Below are positions 1-10,800 of a stretch of 32,829 nucleotides of DNA, one piece after another; positions within the stretch are counted from its first letter, which is position 1, and each line of letters starts with the position of its first letter. Below the pieces are notes generated by a model. It was not told the origin of the DNA. It ran no database searches and was given only the letters and a program-made list of their open reading frames with translations. The translations under genes and the position numbers were made by a program. Source of the DNA: Chromatiales bacterium (GTDB taxonomy: Bacteria; Pseudomonadota; Gammaproteobacteria; Thiohalomonadales; Thiohalomonadaceae); NCBI GenBank assembly GCA_030640985.1, contig DAOWII010000022.1, forward strand, positions 1 to 32,829, written 5' to 3'.

Positions 1-2
1 AG

Positions 3-923
3 CGTGCCGATTACTGGCTGCCGGTGGATCAGTATGTGGGCGGTATCGAGCATGCGATTTTGCATCTACTCTATGCCCGTTTTTATAACAAGTTGTTGCG
101 CGATGTGGGGCTGGTCAAGAGTAGTGAGCCTTTCAATAAATTGCTAACCCAGGGCATGGTGCTGAAAGATGGCGCCAAGATGTCCAAGTCCAAGGGCAAC
201 ACGGTTGATCCCCAGGGCTTGATTGAAAAATACGGTGCCGATACGGTGCGGTTGTTCACCATGTTCGCTGCGCCACCGGAGCAGTCACTGGAGTGGAATG
301 ATTCCGGCGTGGAAGGGGCTTCGCGTTTTCTCAAACGGGTGTGGGCTTTTGCCAATACTCACCAGGCGATAATAACTGCAGCCAATAAAAACGGGTTGGA
401 AAGTTTCGACTGGTCTACTGCCAGTGAAGTACAGCAGACTGCACGCCGTGAAATTCACGAGCAACTGAAGCAGGCCACTTTTGATTTCGGTAAGTACCAG
501 TTCAATACTGTGGTGGCGGCCTGTATGAAAATCATGAATAGCCTGCATGGTCTGGACGATGGCGATAATGAGGTTTCCAATGAAATTCGCCGTGAGGGCC
601 TGGGTATTTTATTGAGTCTGTTGGCTCCCATTGCGCCACACATGCCACACCAGTTGTGGCAGAGCCTGGCTTATGGTGATGATGTATTGTTAGCCTGCTG
701 GCCTGTGGTGGATGAGTCCGCATTGAAACGTGACAACATCGAACTGGTAGTACAGGTTAACGGTAAGGTGCGTTGCAAGATTGCGGTATCCGCCAATGCG
801 GACAAGGCGGCTGTTGAAGCGGCGGCCCAGGCCGATGTCAATGTTCAGCGTTTCACCGAAGGAAAAACCGTGGTCAAGATTATCGTGGTGCCAGGGCGCC
901 TGGTGAATGTGGTCGTTAAATAA
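3..923 (+). CDS. leuS: Leucyl-tRNA synthetase, C-terminal part (5' truncated by window)
   Basis: Frame is open from base 3 ([27 protein letters not shown]); KMSKSKGN class I synthetase motif; C-terminal VNGKVRCKI...[20 protein letters not shown]. Confidence 0.97.
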   Translation, partial: RADYWLPVDQYVGGIEHAILHLLYARFYNKLLRDVGLVKSSEPFNKLLTQGMVLKDGAKMSKSKGNTVDPQGLIEKYGADTVRLFTMFAAPPEQSLEWNDSGVEGASRFLKRVWAFANTHQAIITAANKNGLESFDWSTASEVQQTARREIHEQLKQATFDFGKYQFNTVVAACMKIMNSLHGLDDGDNEVSNEIRREGLGILLSLLAPIAPHMPHQLWQSLAYGDDVLLACWPVVDESALKRDNIELVVQVNGKVRCKIAVSANADKAAVEAAAQADVNVQRFTEGKTVVKIIVVPGRLVNVVVK

Positions 924-998
924 AGGCAACTGTTCAGTTAACGACAAGTCGAAAGTTAAGGCCTATAGATCCATTTGGAACGATAGGTCATCCAGAGG

Positions 999-1113
999 AA
1001 AAGTGAAAAGTAACAAGAAATGAAAATATTCCTGAATAATATTGTTTGCAGCAGCGTGTTGTTTCGTTTGTCACTTGTCGCTTGTTACTTTTTACTTTCT
1101 GCTTGCGGCTTTC
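999..1113 (+). repeat. Degenerate 7-bp-period repeat around the lptE start
   Basis: Seven consecutive heptads 1065..1113 (cgtttgt cacttgt cgcttgt tactttt tactttc tgcttgc ggctttc), with reverse-oriented heptads at 999..1019 (aaaagtg aaaagta acaagaa). Confidence 0.7.
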
Positions 1114-1604
1114 ATTTGCGTGGTCCAGTGGTCTTACCTGAACAAATGTTGAAAACTCATGTGATCGGCGTCAGTGAAGCTGAACCACTGTATCAGGAAA
1201 TCCGCTTTGCTTTGGATGCTGCTGGAGGCACATTGGTTAAGCGGGAGGCTGCTTCTGCTATCTTGAAAATTTCATCAGCACGTTTTAACCGACGGGTTTT
1301 GAGTGTGGGTTCCAGCGGCCTTGCCAGTGAGTATGAGTTGAACTTTTTATTGAAATTTTCTTTACAGGAAGCGATGCATGATTCTTCACTTCAGGACGAG
1401 CAGCTTGTGCTAGTGCCCACGCAGAAGGTGAGCATTAGCCGAGCCTATAGCTTTGATAGTAGTAATGTTCTCGGAAAATCTGCGGAAGAGGATTTGTTGC
1501 GAGAGGAAATATTGCAAGTAGCGGTTAAACAAATGGTGCGACAATTACGATCTTCACTTTATAGTTCATCGCTGACAGACTCTTCAATAACAGCTAAGCC
1601 ATAA
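1020..1604 (+). CDS. lptE: LPS-assembly lipoprotein LptE
   Basis: Signal peptide with lipobox LLSACGFHLRG; located between leuS and holA as in many gammaproteobacteria. Confidence 0.93.
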   Translation: MKIFLNNIVCSSVLFRLSLVACYFLLSACGFHLRGPVVLPEQMLKTHVIGVSEAEPLYQEIRFALDAAGGTLVKREAASAILKISSARFNRRVLSVGSSGLASEYELNFLLKFSLQEAMHDSSLQDEQLVLVPTQKVSISRAYSFDSSNVLGKSAEEDLLREEILQVAVKQMVRQLRSSLYSSSLTDSSITAKP

Positions 1605-1615
1605 ACTGCCTATTT

Positions 1616-2629
1616 ATGAATCTTCGCTTTGATCAACTGGCCAGTCACCTGCAACAACAATTACTACCGATTTATTTGATCAGTGGTGACGAGCCACTGC
1701 AAATGGCCGAGGCTACCGATGCTGTGCGAGCGGCAGCACGGGTTAAGGGTTTTAGCGAGCGCCAGGTTTTCCATGTGGAAGCAGGTTTCGACTGGGGTGA
1801 ATTGTCGGTGGCTTCTGACACTCTGTCACTGTTTGCCGAGCAGCGCATTATCGAATTACGTCTTCCCAGTGGTAAACCCGGTGATGCGGGTAGCAAGGCA
1901 TTTAAAGCCTATACGGAAAATCTGCCTCAGGATAGTCTGTTGCTAATTAGCTGTGGCAAGCTGGATAAACGTCAGACACAGTCCAAATGGTATCAGGCCC
2001 TGCAGACTGCTGGAGCGGCCATGCAAATTTGGCCCGTTGAATATGCACAACTACCCGCCTGGATCACTCGACGTATGTCTGATCGTGGATTAAAACCAAC
2101 CTCTGAAGCTGCTCAACTATTGGCTGATCGGGTGGAGGGGAATTTGCTGGCCGCTGCTCAGGAGATCGACAAACTGGTATTGCTCCATGGCGAGGGCGGC
2201 ATTGATGCAGACAGTATATTGGACGCTGTCGCAGACAGCGCCCGTTACGGTGTATTTGAATTGGTGGACTCGGCCCTGGCCGGAGAGGCCGAACGCACGG
2301 TGCGCATGCTGGAGGGTTTGCGCGGTGAGGGCATTGAACCTGTGCTGGTGTTATGGGCGCTGGTGCGGGAGGCTCGCACCCTGGAAACCATCTCCCATGA
2401 ACTGGCTAGCGGCAGTCGTATGGATGAGGTGTTTCGTAAGCATCGGATATGGGATAAGCGCAAACCCCTTGTTCAGGCCGGTCTGAAGCGTCATAACGTG
2501 CGTCGTTGGCAACAACTGCTGCGCCGCGCCAACCGTATTGACCGTATGATTAAAGGCCGGATGCCGGGCAAGCCCTGGGATGAACTGGTACAATTTAGCT
2601 TATTAATGGCAGGGGTTCGAACCCTGTAG
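1616..2629 (+). CDS. holA: DNA polymerase III subunit delta
   Basis: 337 aa; YLISGDEPLQMAEATDAVR, HolA-type C-terminus; leuS-lptE-holA synteny. Confidence 0.95.
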   Translation: MNLRFDQLASHLQQQLLPIYLISGDEPLQMAEATDAVRAAARVKGFSERQVFHVEAGFDWGELSVASDTLSLFAEQRIIELRLPSGKPGDAGSKAFKAYTENLPQDSLLLISCGKLDKRQTQSKWYQALQTAGAAMQIWPVEYAQLPAWITRRMSDRGLKPTSEAAQLLADRVEGNLLAAAQEIDKLVLLHGEGGIDADSILDAVADSARYGVFELVDSALAGEAERTVRMLEGLRGEGIEPVLVLWALVREARTLETISHELASGSRMDEVFRKHRIWDKRKPLVQAGLKRHNVRRWQQLLRRANRIDRMIKGRMPGKPWDELVQFSLLMAGVRTL

Positions 2630-2690
2630 CGGGTGCGGTCACCATTTTCTGGCCGTCTGGGCAGGAAAACTCACAAACTGATTATATTCT

Positions 2691-3947
2691 ATGAATATCA
2701 AAGACTACATGCAGACTCTGGGGCAGCGGGCACGACAGGCTTCTCGCCTGATGAACACTGCGGGCACCCAGGCGAAAAACACGGCGCTGGAGGCCATGGC
2801 CGATGCCATTGAGCGGGATAGCGCACAGCTATTGCAGGCCAATGCCAAAGATATGGACGCGGGTCGGGCCAATGGGCTGGATGATGCGTTACTGGATCGG
2901 CTGGAGCTTAATGCGGAACGCATCTCGGGCATGGCGGAAGGCCTGCGTCAGATCGCTGCCCTGGCCGATCCCGTCGGTGAAATCAGTGAAATGAATTACC
3001 GTCCTTCGGGCATTCAGGTGGGCAAGATGCGCGTGCCTCTGGGTGTGATCGGCATCATCTATGAATCACGGCCTAATGTGACGGCCGATGCGGCAGGCTT
3101 GTGCCTGAAATCCGGTAACGCAGCGATTTTGCGCGGTGGCTCCGAGGCGCAACATTCCAATCAGGCCATTGCTGCCTGTATCCACGCAGGTCTGGAACAG
3201 GCCGGCCTGCCCCGCGAGGCGGTGCAGGTGATCGAGACTACTGACCGTGCCGCCGTGGGCGAATTGATTACCATGTCCGAGTATGTGGATGTGATCGTGC
3301 CCCGTGGCGGTAAGGGACTCATCGAGCGGGTTAGCGCCGAGGCGCGGGTGCCTGTAATCAAGCACCTGCACGGGGTGTGTCATGTCTATATTGATGACAA
3401 GGCGGATCAGGAAAAGGCCATCAATGTAGCCTTCAATGCCAAGACCCAGCGCTACGGCACCTGCAATACCATGGAAACCCTGCTGGTGGCCGACGCGGTC
3501 GCCGAGGCAGTGCTACCCAAGCTCGGTAAGATGTATCAGGACGAGGGGGTCGAGTTGCGAGGCTGTGCCCGTAGCGGTGAGATCCTGTCCGGCATCCAGG
3601 CGGCGACCGATGAGGACTGGGATACTGAATATTTGGCACCGATCCTTTCAGTCCGGGTGGTGGCCGACCTTGATGAGGCCATTGAACACATCCATGCCCA
3701 TAGCTCCGGTCACACCGAGTCGATTCTCACCGAGGACATTGGCCGGGCGAGACGCTTCTGCGCCGAGGTGGACTCAAGTTCGGTGATGGTCAATGCCTCA
3801 ACCCGTTTTGCCGATGGCTTTGAATATGGGCTGGGTGCAGAGATTGGTATTAGCACCGACAAGATCCATGCTCGCGGCCCGGTGGGACTGGAAGGCCTGA
3901 CCTCGCAGAAATATATCGTCATTGGTGATGGTCATATTCGGCAATAG
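2691..3947 (+). CDS. proA: Gamma-glutamyl phosphate reductase
   Basis: 418 aa; [31 protein letters not shown] and [38 protein letters not shown] motifs. Confidence 0.98.
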   Translation: MNIKDYMQTLGQRARQASRLMNTAGTQAKNTALEAMADAIERDSAQLLQANAKDMDAGRANGLDDALLDRLELNAERISGMAEGLRQIAALADPVGEISEMNYRPSGIQVGKMRVPLGVIGIIYESRPNVTADAAGLCLKSGNAAILRGGSEAQHSNQAIAACIHAGLEQAGLPREAVQVIETTDRAAVGELITMSEYVDVIVPRGGKGLIERVSAEARVPVIKHLHGVCHVYIDDKADQEKAINVAFNAKTQRYGTCNTMETLLVADAVAEAVLPKLGKMYQDEGVELRGCARSGEILSGIQAATDEDWDTEYLAPILSVRVVADLDEAIEHIHAHSSGHTESILTEDIGRARRFCAEVDSSSVMVNASTRFADGFEYGLGAEIGISTDKIHARGPVGLEGLTSQKYIVIGDGHIRQ

Positions 3948-3971
3948 GTCGGCATTCCCAAGGGGCTGTCT

Positions 3972-4616
3972 GTGACACGTCCGGTGGGTATCTTTGGCGG
4001 CACTTTTGATCCGGTGCATTTTGGTCATCTGCGTCCTGCCCTTGAGTTGCAAGAGAGCCTGGAGCTGGAAGAAGTTCGCATGCTTCCCTGTTCTATTCCT
4101 CCTCATCGGGAAGCACCTCTGGCGAGCAGTGAACAGCGTCTGGCCATGTTGCAACTGGCGATAGATGAACAGCCCGGCCTGGTCATCGATGAGCGGGAGC
4201 TGCACCGGCCCGGACCATCTTACATGGTGGATACCCTGGCCTCGATACGGGAAGAGCTGGGGGATACCTCCTTGTGTTTGTTGCTGGGGATGGATGCCTT
4301 TATCGGTCTGGAGCATTGGCATCAGTGGCAACGATTGATCGAGCTGGCGCATATTGTGGTGGCTCATCGACCGGGCTGGGATCTGCAAGCTGAGCAAGCA
4401 TCAGCGGTGATGAAATTGTGGCAATCACACGGTCTTTCATCCCGTGCCGAACTTGCACAGCAAGCAGCTGGTGGTGTGTGGCTGCAGCCAGTGAGTCAGT
4501 TGGAAATTTCAGCCACGGATATTCGTGAACATGTACGGCAAGGTAAGTCACTTCGCTACCTGATGCCGGACGCGGTGTGGCAATTTATTGAAGATGAAGG
4601 CTTGTACCTGGATTAA
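3972..4616 (+). CDS. nadD: Nicotinate-nucleotide adenylyltransferase (GTG start)
   Basis: GIFGGTFDPVHFGHLRPALE nucleotidyltransferase motif; ISATDIREHVRQGKSLRYLMPDAV C-terminal motif. Confidence 0.97.
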   Translation: MTRPVGIFGGTFDPVHFGHLRPALELQESLELEEVRMLPCSIPPHREAPLASSEQRLAMLQLAIDEQPGLVIDERELHRPGPSYMVDTLASIREELGDTSLCLLLGMDAFIGLEHWHQWQRLIELAHIVVAHRPGWDLQAEQASAVMKLWQSHGLSSRAELAQQAAGGVWLQPVSQLEISATDIREHVRQGKSLRYLMPDAVWQFIEDEGLYLD

Positions 4617-4638
4617 CTAGAGTGAGATTAAATAGAGC

Positions 4639-5004
4639 ATGAATATAGATGAACTGAAGAAACTGGTCATTGATACCATGGATGATATGAAGGCGCAGGA
4701 TATTCGCGAGCTGGATGTGCGAGGTAAATCCAGCATTACTGACATCATGGTTATTGCCAGTGGTAGCTCGACTCGCCAGGTAAAATCCATCACTAGTCGC
4801 GTGGCGGAAAAAGTTAAAAAGGCTGGTCTGACCCCCTTAGGTATGGAAGGTGAGCGTGAAGGCGACTGGATTGTTCTGGATTTGGGCGATGTGGTTTTGC
4901 ACGTGATGACACCGCAAACCCGGGAGTTTTATCAACTGGAAAAATTATGGGGTGATGATGCCCCGGACGTTAGCGAACAGGATATCTCTACTAGCCAGGC
5001 TTAG
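4639..5004 (+). CDS. rsfS: Ribosomal silencing factor RsfS
   Basis: DIMVIASGSSTRQVKSI; GDWIVLDLGDVVLHVMTPQTREFYQLEKLW; adjacent to nadD and rlmH. Confidence 0.96.
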   Translation: MNIDELKKLVIDTMDDMKAQDIRELDVRGKSSITDIMVIASGSSTRQVKSITSRVAEKVKKAGLTPLGMEGEREGDWIVLDLGDVVLHVMTPQTREFYQLEKLWGDDAPDVSEQDISTSQA

Positions 5005-5015
5005 GGGAGCGCTGA

Positions 5016-5483
5016 ATGCATATCCATTTGATCGCTGTTGGCCATCGTATGCCTGCCTGGGTCGAAAGTGGCTATGGCGAATATGCCAAACGTCTGCCAG
5101 CCGAATGCAGTTTAAAACTGGTGGAAGTTCCCTTGGCCAAACGGGGCAAAAATGCTGATATTGCCCGTTTACAGCAGCAGGAAGCCGAACGGATTTTAAA
5201 TGCTATCCCCAAGGGCGCAAAAGTAGTGGCCCTGGAAGTGACAGGCAAAAGCTGGTCGACACAAAAACTGTCCGGGCATATGCAGGACTGGTTACAGGGT
5301 GGTCAGGACATTGCCCTGCTGGTTGGCGGTCCGGATGGTCTTTCGGCCGAGTGCCGACAGCGCGCCGATTTGCTCTGGTCATTATCACCGCTAACCTTGC
5401 CCCATCCCCTGGTGCGTATCGTCATTGCCGAGCAGCTATACCGGGCCTGGAGTATTATTCAGGGGCACCCGTATCATCGGTAG
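5016..5483 (+). CDS. rlmH: 23S rRNA pseudouridine-1915 N3-methyltransferase RlmH
   Basis: 155 aa; LLVGGPDGLSAECRQRADLLWSLSPLTLPHPLVRIVIAEQLYRAWSIIQGHPYHR. Confidence 0.97.
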   Translation: MHIHLIAVGHRMPAWVESGYGEYAKRLPAECSLKLVEVPLAKRGKNADIARLQQQEAERILNAIPKGAKVVALEVTGKSWSTQKLSGHMQDWLQGGQDIALLVGGPDGLSAECRQRADLLWSLSPLTLPHPLVRIVIAEQLYRAWSIIQGHPYHR

Positions 5484-5552
5484 GGCAGACTCAATATACC
5501 GGGTGAAAATTTAAAGTGATAAGCGACAAAAAACCTGAAAATAAAAACCACG

Positions 5553-6140
5553 ATGATGTCTGCTAGTTCTAAATATATTTATCTTGCTTCTGCTTCGCCA
5601 CGGCGCCGAGAGTTACTGGAGCAGATAGGGGTCAATTATCAACTGTTATCTGTAGATGTCCCCGAGCAACTGTTAGCGGGTGAGCTCCCTGAGGCATTTG
5701 TACTGCGTCTGGCGATGGCCAAGGCCAGTGCTGGTCGAGCCTTGCTAGATGCTGATGACCCGGCATTGGTGTTGGGTGCCGATACCATTGTGGTACATGA
5801 AGGTAGAGTATTAGGAAAACCCCGTGATAAGGTCGAAGGCCTGGCGATGTTGGAACAGCTCTCTGCCACCACCCATCAAGTGTATACTGCAATAGCACTG
5901 ATGGGTGCCGATGGACAGGTAGCCAGCCGTCTGAGTGTCAATAATGTGAGTTTTCGTGCTACCAGTCATGAAGAGCGGGAAGTTTATTGGAATACGGGTG
6001 AGCCGGGTGATAAGGCCGGCGGTTATGGTATTCAGGGAAAAGCGGCGATTTTTATTGAACGACTGGAAGGCAGTTATTCGGGAGTAATGGGTTTACCCTT
6101 GTTTGAAACATCAGAATTATTGGCTTTGTATGATATCTAG
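5553..6140 (+). CDS. maf: Maf family nucleoside triphosphate pyrophosphatase
   Basis: YLASASPRRRELLEQIG; ADTIVVHEGRVLGKPRD; GDKAGGYGIQGKAAIFIERLEGSYSGVMGLPLFET. Confidence 0.95.
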   Translation: MMSASSKYIYLASASPRRRELLEQIGVNYQLLSVDVPEQLLAGELPEAFVLRLAMAKASAGRALLDADDPALVLGADTIVVHEGRVLGKPRDKVEGLAMLEQLSATTHQVYTAIALMGADGQVASRLSVNNVSFRATSHEEREVYWNTGEPGDKAGGYGIQGKAAIFIERLEGSYSGVMGLPLFETSELLALYDI

Positions 6141-6251
6141 GGGCTCCCCAGGTTTTGTAAAACGCTGGGCAGTGATTCCGGTATTCGAGAATATTCTGAA
6201 CATTTAGCCCCGGTACATGTCAGATTCTCAGACTAATATAAGATTAATAAT

Positions 6252-7736
6252 ATGAGCGAAGAATTACTAATTAATGTAACACCTCATGAGACACGTATCG
6301 CCTTTGTCGAAAATGGCGTGTTGCAAGAAGTGCATATCGAGCGCGCCAGTAAAAGGGGGCTGGTGGGCAATATTTATAAAGGACGAGTGTGTCGTGTCTT
6401 GCCGGGGATGCAGGCGGCCTTCATTGATGCCGGCCTTGACCGCACTGCTTTTTTGCATGCTTCAGATATTTTGATTGAAAGTGATAGCGGTAATGATAGT
6501 GACGCCGGAACTCACGAGCGAAAGTCCAACGATAATATTACCAGTCTGTTACACGAAGGGCAGGAAATACTGGTTCAAGTGGTAAAAGATCCTTTGGGTA
6601 CCAAGGGTGCGAGGCTGACTACCCATATTTCGATCCCTGCCCGTTATTTAGTATTTATGCCGGGTGCTTCTCATTTAGGTATTTCACAAAAAATTGAAGA
6701 TGAGTTAGAACGCCAGCGATTAAAGGACATAGTTAAGGCCAATGCCAATAATCTTATTCCCGGCGGGTATATCGTTCGCACCGTTGCTGAAAATGTAGAA
6801 GAAGAGGCAATCCGAAAGGATATGTTTTTCCTCGAAAAACTATGGAATGCGATCCAGGAACGAGTAGTTAATGAACCAGCACCTATGCTAATCCATGAAG
6901 ACCTGGGGCTGGTGATGCGGACCATGCGTGATTTAGTTGGCGCAGAAATTGAAAAAGTACGTATCGATTCTCGCGAAACTTATCAACGGGTGGCCAAGTT
7001 TGCAGATAAATTTATTCCCGAGCTGGCGGCACGAATCGAACTCTATGCCGGAGAACGTCCTATTTTTGATATCTATGGTGTAGAGGATGAGATTCAGAAG
7101 GCACTGGAACGAAAAGTACAACTAAAGTCTGGTGGTTATCTGATTATTGATCAGACTGAAGCGATGACAACGGTAGATGTTAATACAGGAGCCTTTGTCG
7201 GTCATCGCAATCTGGAAGAGACTATCTTTAAAACCAACCTGGAGGCTACTCAGGCTATTGCTCGACAATTAAGGTTGCGCAACCTGGGTGGTATTATTAT
7301 TCTGGATTTTATCGATATGGAAGATACAGAACATAGACGGCAGGTGTTACGAGCCCTGGAAAGAATGCTGGAACGGGATCACGCCAAGACAAGTATCAGT
7401 GGTGTGTCATCTCTTGGTTTGGTTGAGATGACACGTAAGCGAACCCGTGAGAGTCTGGAGCACGTTTTATGTGAGTCATGTCCAACCTGTAATGAACGTG
7501 GAAGTATAAAAACACCCGAGACGGTTTGTTTTGAAATATTTCGTGAGATTTTGCGTGAAGCACGCCAGTTTGATGCGCAACAGTTATTAGTGCTTGCCTC
7601 CCAGGAAGTTATTGATTTGCTGGTTGATGAAGAATCAACTAGCCTGGCCGACCTGGAAGAATTTATTGGCCGACCCATCAAACTTCAGGTGGAATCACTT
7701 TATACTCAGGAACAGTTTGACGTGGTCTTAATGTGA
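6252..7736 (+). CDS. rng: Ribonuclease G
   Basis: 494 aa; MSEELLINVTPHETRIAFVENG, S1-like GNIYKGRVCRVLPGMQAAFIDAGLDRTAFLHASDI, IDQTEAMTTVDVNTGAFVG; maf-rng-yhdP order. Confidence 0.97.
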   Translation: MSEELLINVTPHETRIAFVENGVLQEVHIERASKRGLVGNIYKGRVCRVLPGMQAAFIDAGLDRTAFLHASDILIESDSGNDSDAGTHERKSNDNITSLLHEGQEILVQVVKDPLGTKGARLTTHISIPARYLVFMPGASHLGISQKIEDELERQRLKDIVKANANNLIPGGYIVRTVAENVEEEAIRKDMFFLEKLWNAIQERVVNEPAPMLIHEDLGLVMRTMRDLVGAEIEKVRIDSRETYQRVAKFADKFIPELAARIELYAGERPIFDIYGVEDEIQKALERKVQLKSGGYLIIDQTEAMTTVDVNTGAFVGHRNLEETIFKTNLEATQAIARQLRLRNLGGIIILDFIDMEDTEHRRQVLRALERMLERDHAKTSISGVSSLGLVEMTRKRTRESLEHVLCESCPTCNERGSIKTPETVCFEIFREILREARQFDAQQLLVLASQEVIDLLVDEESTSLADLEEFIGRPIKLQVESLYTQEQFDVVLM

Positions 7737-7849
7737 CCTTACAACAATAGCTACATAGTTAAGTATTGCTGGATAGGTAGTGATTAGTTACTTATGACTG
7801 ATAACTGCTTTAATCACTAACACGAGTTTCCATCACAAGTAGGTGTCAT

Positions 7850-10800
7850 TTGCAGAGCAGGAAAATCACTGCGAGGATAGGTTCTTTACTGTGGTATAGC
7901 ACGGTGACCGTGATCATTGTAACGGCAGTGATACTTGTGCTGGCTCGGATTGCCTTACCAAGGGTGGAAAGCTATCATTCTCAGGTTGAGCTAAAAATTA
8001 GTGAGTATATTGGTCAACCGGTAAAAATTTCCTCCCTGGATGCCCGCTTGATAGGCATTTCTCCCAGCCTGATTTTTAAGAATGTCCGTTTGTTGGATAA
8101 GCCCGGCGAACAGACTATTGCTCGCTTTACTGAAGCACATATTAGTCTGGATATTATTGCGTCTTTGCGTAGGCAAAAGTTTACCTTTGGTAAACTGACA
8201 GTGCTAGGTGTCCGCTTGCAGTTGGAACGCCGAACTGACGGTAGTTTTTTGTTGCAGGGAGTAGTGCTTCCGGTTAAAAAAACAAAACAAAAAAACCTGA
8301 GAGAGAGTCAGCTTGTTACATGGCTGTTGTCGCAGAAAAACCTGGCCATTGGGGATAGTCGACTGGAATGGCATGACAACTTGGCCAATAGTCCGGAATT
8401 AATTTTTGAGGATGTTAATTTAGAACTGCGCAATAGCGGTGATCGACATCAATTAAATGGTAGTGCTAAATTACCGGCCCATATCGGTGAAGAATTACAG
8501 ATAGCGCTAGATATCAGTGGTGATGTACAGAGGTCCAGTGACTGGCAGGGCGATGTCTATGCGAAGGCTAAGGGGCTACGTTCTTTTGACTGGCTACCTG
8601 CTTCATTTTTGAAGGGTACCGGGATTAAGCAGGGGGGTATGAATACTCGACTTTGGTCCCACTGGAAAGAAGGAAAGTTATACTCTGGAGAAGGTGAGTT
8701 TTCGATTCGTGATTTGAAGCTAACCAGGCAATCAGTCGAACCCGTTATTATTAATCGCGTCAGTGGCCAGCTTGCCCTGCAACATGAAAATGAATACTGG
8801 AACGTGGATGTCAATATTTCACAATTAGAACGTGATGGCCATTCCTGGCTTCCCACTCACGTGCAGTTAGAGAAATCAGATAAAGATAAAAGTGGACGAT
8901 TGTTGTCTAATTATCTGAAAATGGAAGATGTTGCTGCCTTGGCCATATTTATTCCTGGTCTGGAAAAAGATCAACTAGAACGTTTGCGTTCAATTTCTCC
9001 TTATGGCGAATTCAAAAATGTAGGTTTGGAATATCATTCCGATGGAACCTTTCGTGCGCGCACTGATTTCGACAATGCTGGTATGTTGGCATGGGAAAAG
9101 CTGCCAGGCCTCAGTGGACTTGACGGTGACTTCCAGTTTGATGGTTTAAATTTAGTATTAAATCTGGATAGTAAGGATACGCTGATTGAATTTCCTGGAC
9201 TGTTTCGTACCCCAGTAGAGTTTTCTACTTTGGAGGGAGTGCTCAAGGCACAGAAAATCGGAACGGGCTGGCAGTTGAATTCAGATAGTATTCATGCGCG
9301 TAATACCGATATTAATGCACAACTTGGTTTGACACTGGCACTGCCGGAGTCTGGCATCCCTTACATAGATCTCCGTGGGGAATTTCAGGATGGCCGGGCA
9401 GAAGGTGTCCATACTTATTACCCAACATCGATTATGAAGGACTCTTTGGTGGAGTGGTTAGAGCAGGCCTTCAGACATGGTCGGATATTAGCTGGTGGAA
9501 TCATATTTCATGGTCCCGTTAAGTCCTTTCCTTTCGCCGATAAACAAGGACGTTTTGAGGCGGCATTCACCACGGATGATCTTGAACTGGATTATATGGA
9601 AGGTTGGCCCCGCTTAACAGATGTGGAATCTGAGGTTGTGTTCGAAGGGGATGGGATGAATATTTCTGTTAATTCGGCCTGGATATTTGATAGCCATATT
9701 CGTAACAGTCAAATCTCTATTCCTCGATTTAAAACGGCCCGGCTGGGCATAACGGCAGAGGCTCAGGGACCCCTTGCTGATGTGTTGAAATTTGTCATTG
9801 AGTCACCTTTGATCGAACCATTAACGGAAACCTTGTCATCATTTAAGACTAGTGGAGAGAGTCAGGTGGAAGTTACTCTTGATATTCCGCTGGCCGCGAA
9901 GGAGAAAAAACACCGTGGCACTCATGTGGTTGGACATATATATCTTGATAATAATAAGTTTCAAGTTGTTGAAGGGGTTGAATTGACCCAACTTTCAGGG
10001 AAAGTGGACTTTGATGATACAGATTTCGAAAGTGAGCAGCTCAATGCGCACATTTTTGCAGAGCCTGCATCGCTGGCGATTACGACGGAAGATCACGGTA
10101 ATGCCGCCATCACACGAATCATTGCCGAAGGTCATGCCAAGGGGGCGGTTTTAGACAAGAACCTGGATTTACCTTTTCTTAGTTATCTGCATGGGCGTAC
10201 CACCTGGGATGGGCTGTTGACTATTCCTCATAGTGAGAATAGTGAAACGACCTTGAACATTGAAAGTGACCTGGAAGGGATGGCAGTCGATCTACCGGAC
10301 CCCTTGGGGAAACTTAAAAGTACGACAGGAAAATTAACGATAAACCAGTATTTATCAGGTGCAAGAAATGGACAGTTGTTACTCAATTACAATGATCTGA
10401 TAAATACAAATATGCAACTGGATAAAGAAAACTTTAACTTACAGCGTATGGGCGTGCATATCGGGGCGAAGCCAATCGAACTTCCTGATACAGATATTAT
10501 TTATTTGACCGGAGCGCTGGATGAGGTAGACCTCTCCGAGTGGGGAAAGGTTTTCGGTGCAGAAGAAGGTAGTGATGAATCCCTGCCTCCATTACAAATT
10601 GTTCTGGACAGGATGCACGTAATATCTCATGAAGGAGAAGACAGTCATGAGTTAACTGACTTGAGTAACCTTCCTCCCATTTCTGCCTGGGTTGGGCAAT
10701 TCAGCTATGACAATATGCATTTTGAGCAATTTGCATTCCAAACCAGTTATAGGGCAGGTCGCATGGATATTAATGATATATTTCTGGTTGGGTCGTCCAT

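Noticed and set aside
2604-2653. tRNA T-arm-like CAGGGGTTCGAACCCTG followed by ...CACCA near the holA 3' end
   Set aside because: Upstream sequence is holA coding, spacing from the T-arm to CCA is wrong for an acceptor stem, and no cloverleaf can be formed; coincidental or at most a weak tRNA-like remnant.
3798-4397. 199-aa minus-strand ORF
   Set aside because: Antisense to proA/nadD, low-complexity composition, no recognisable motifs.
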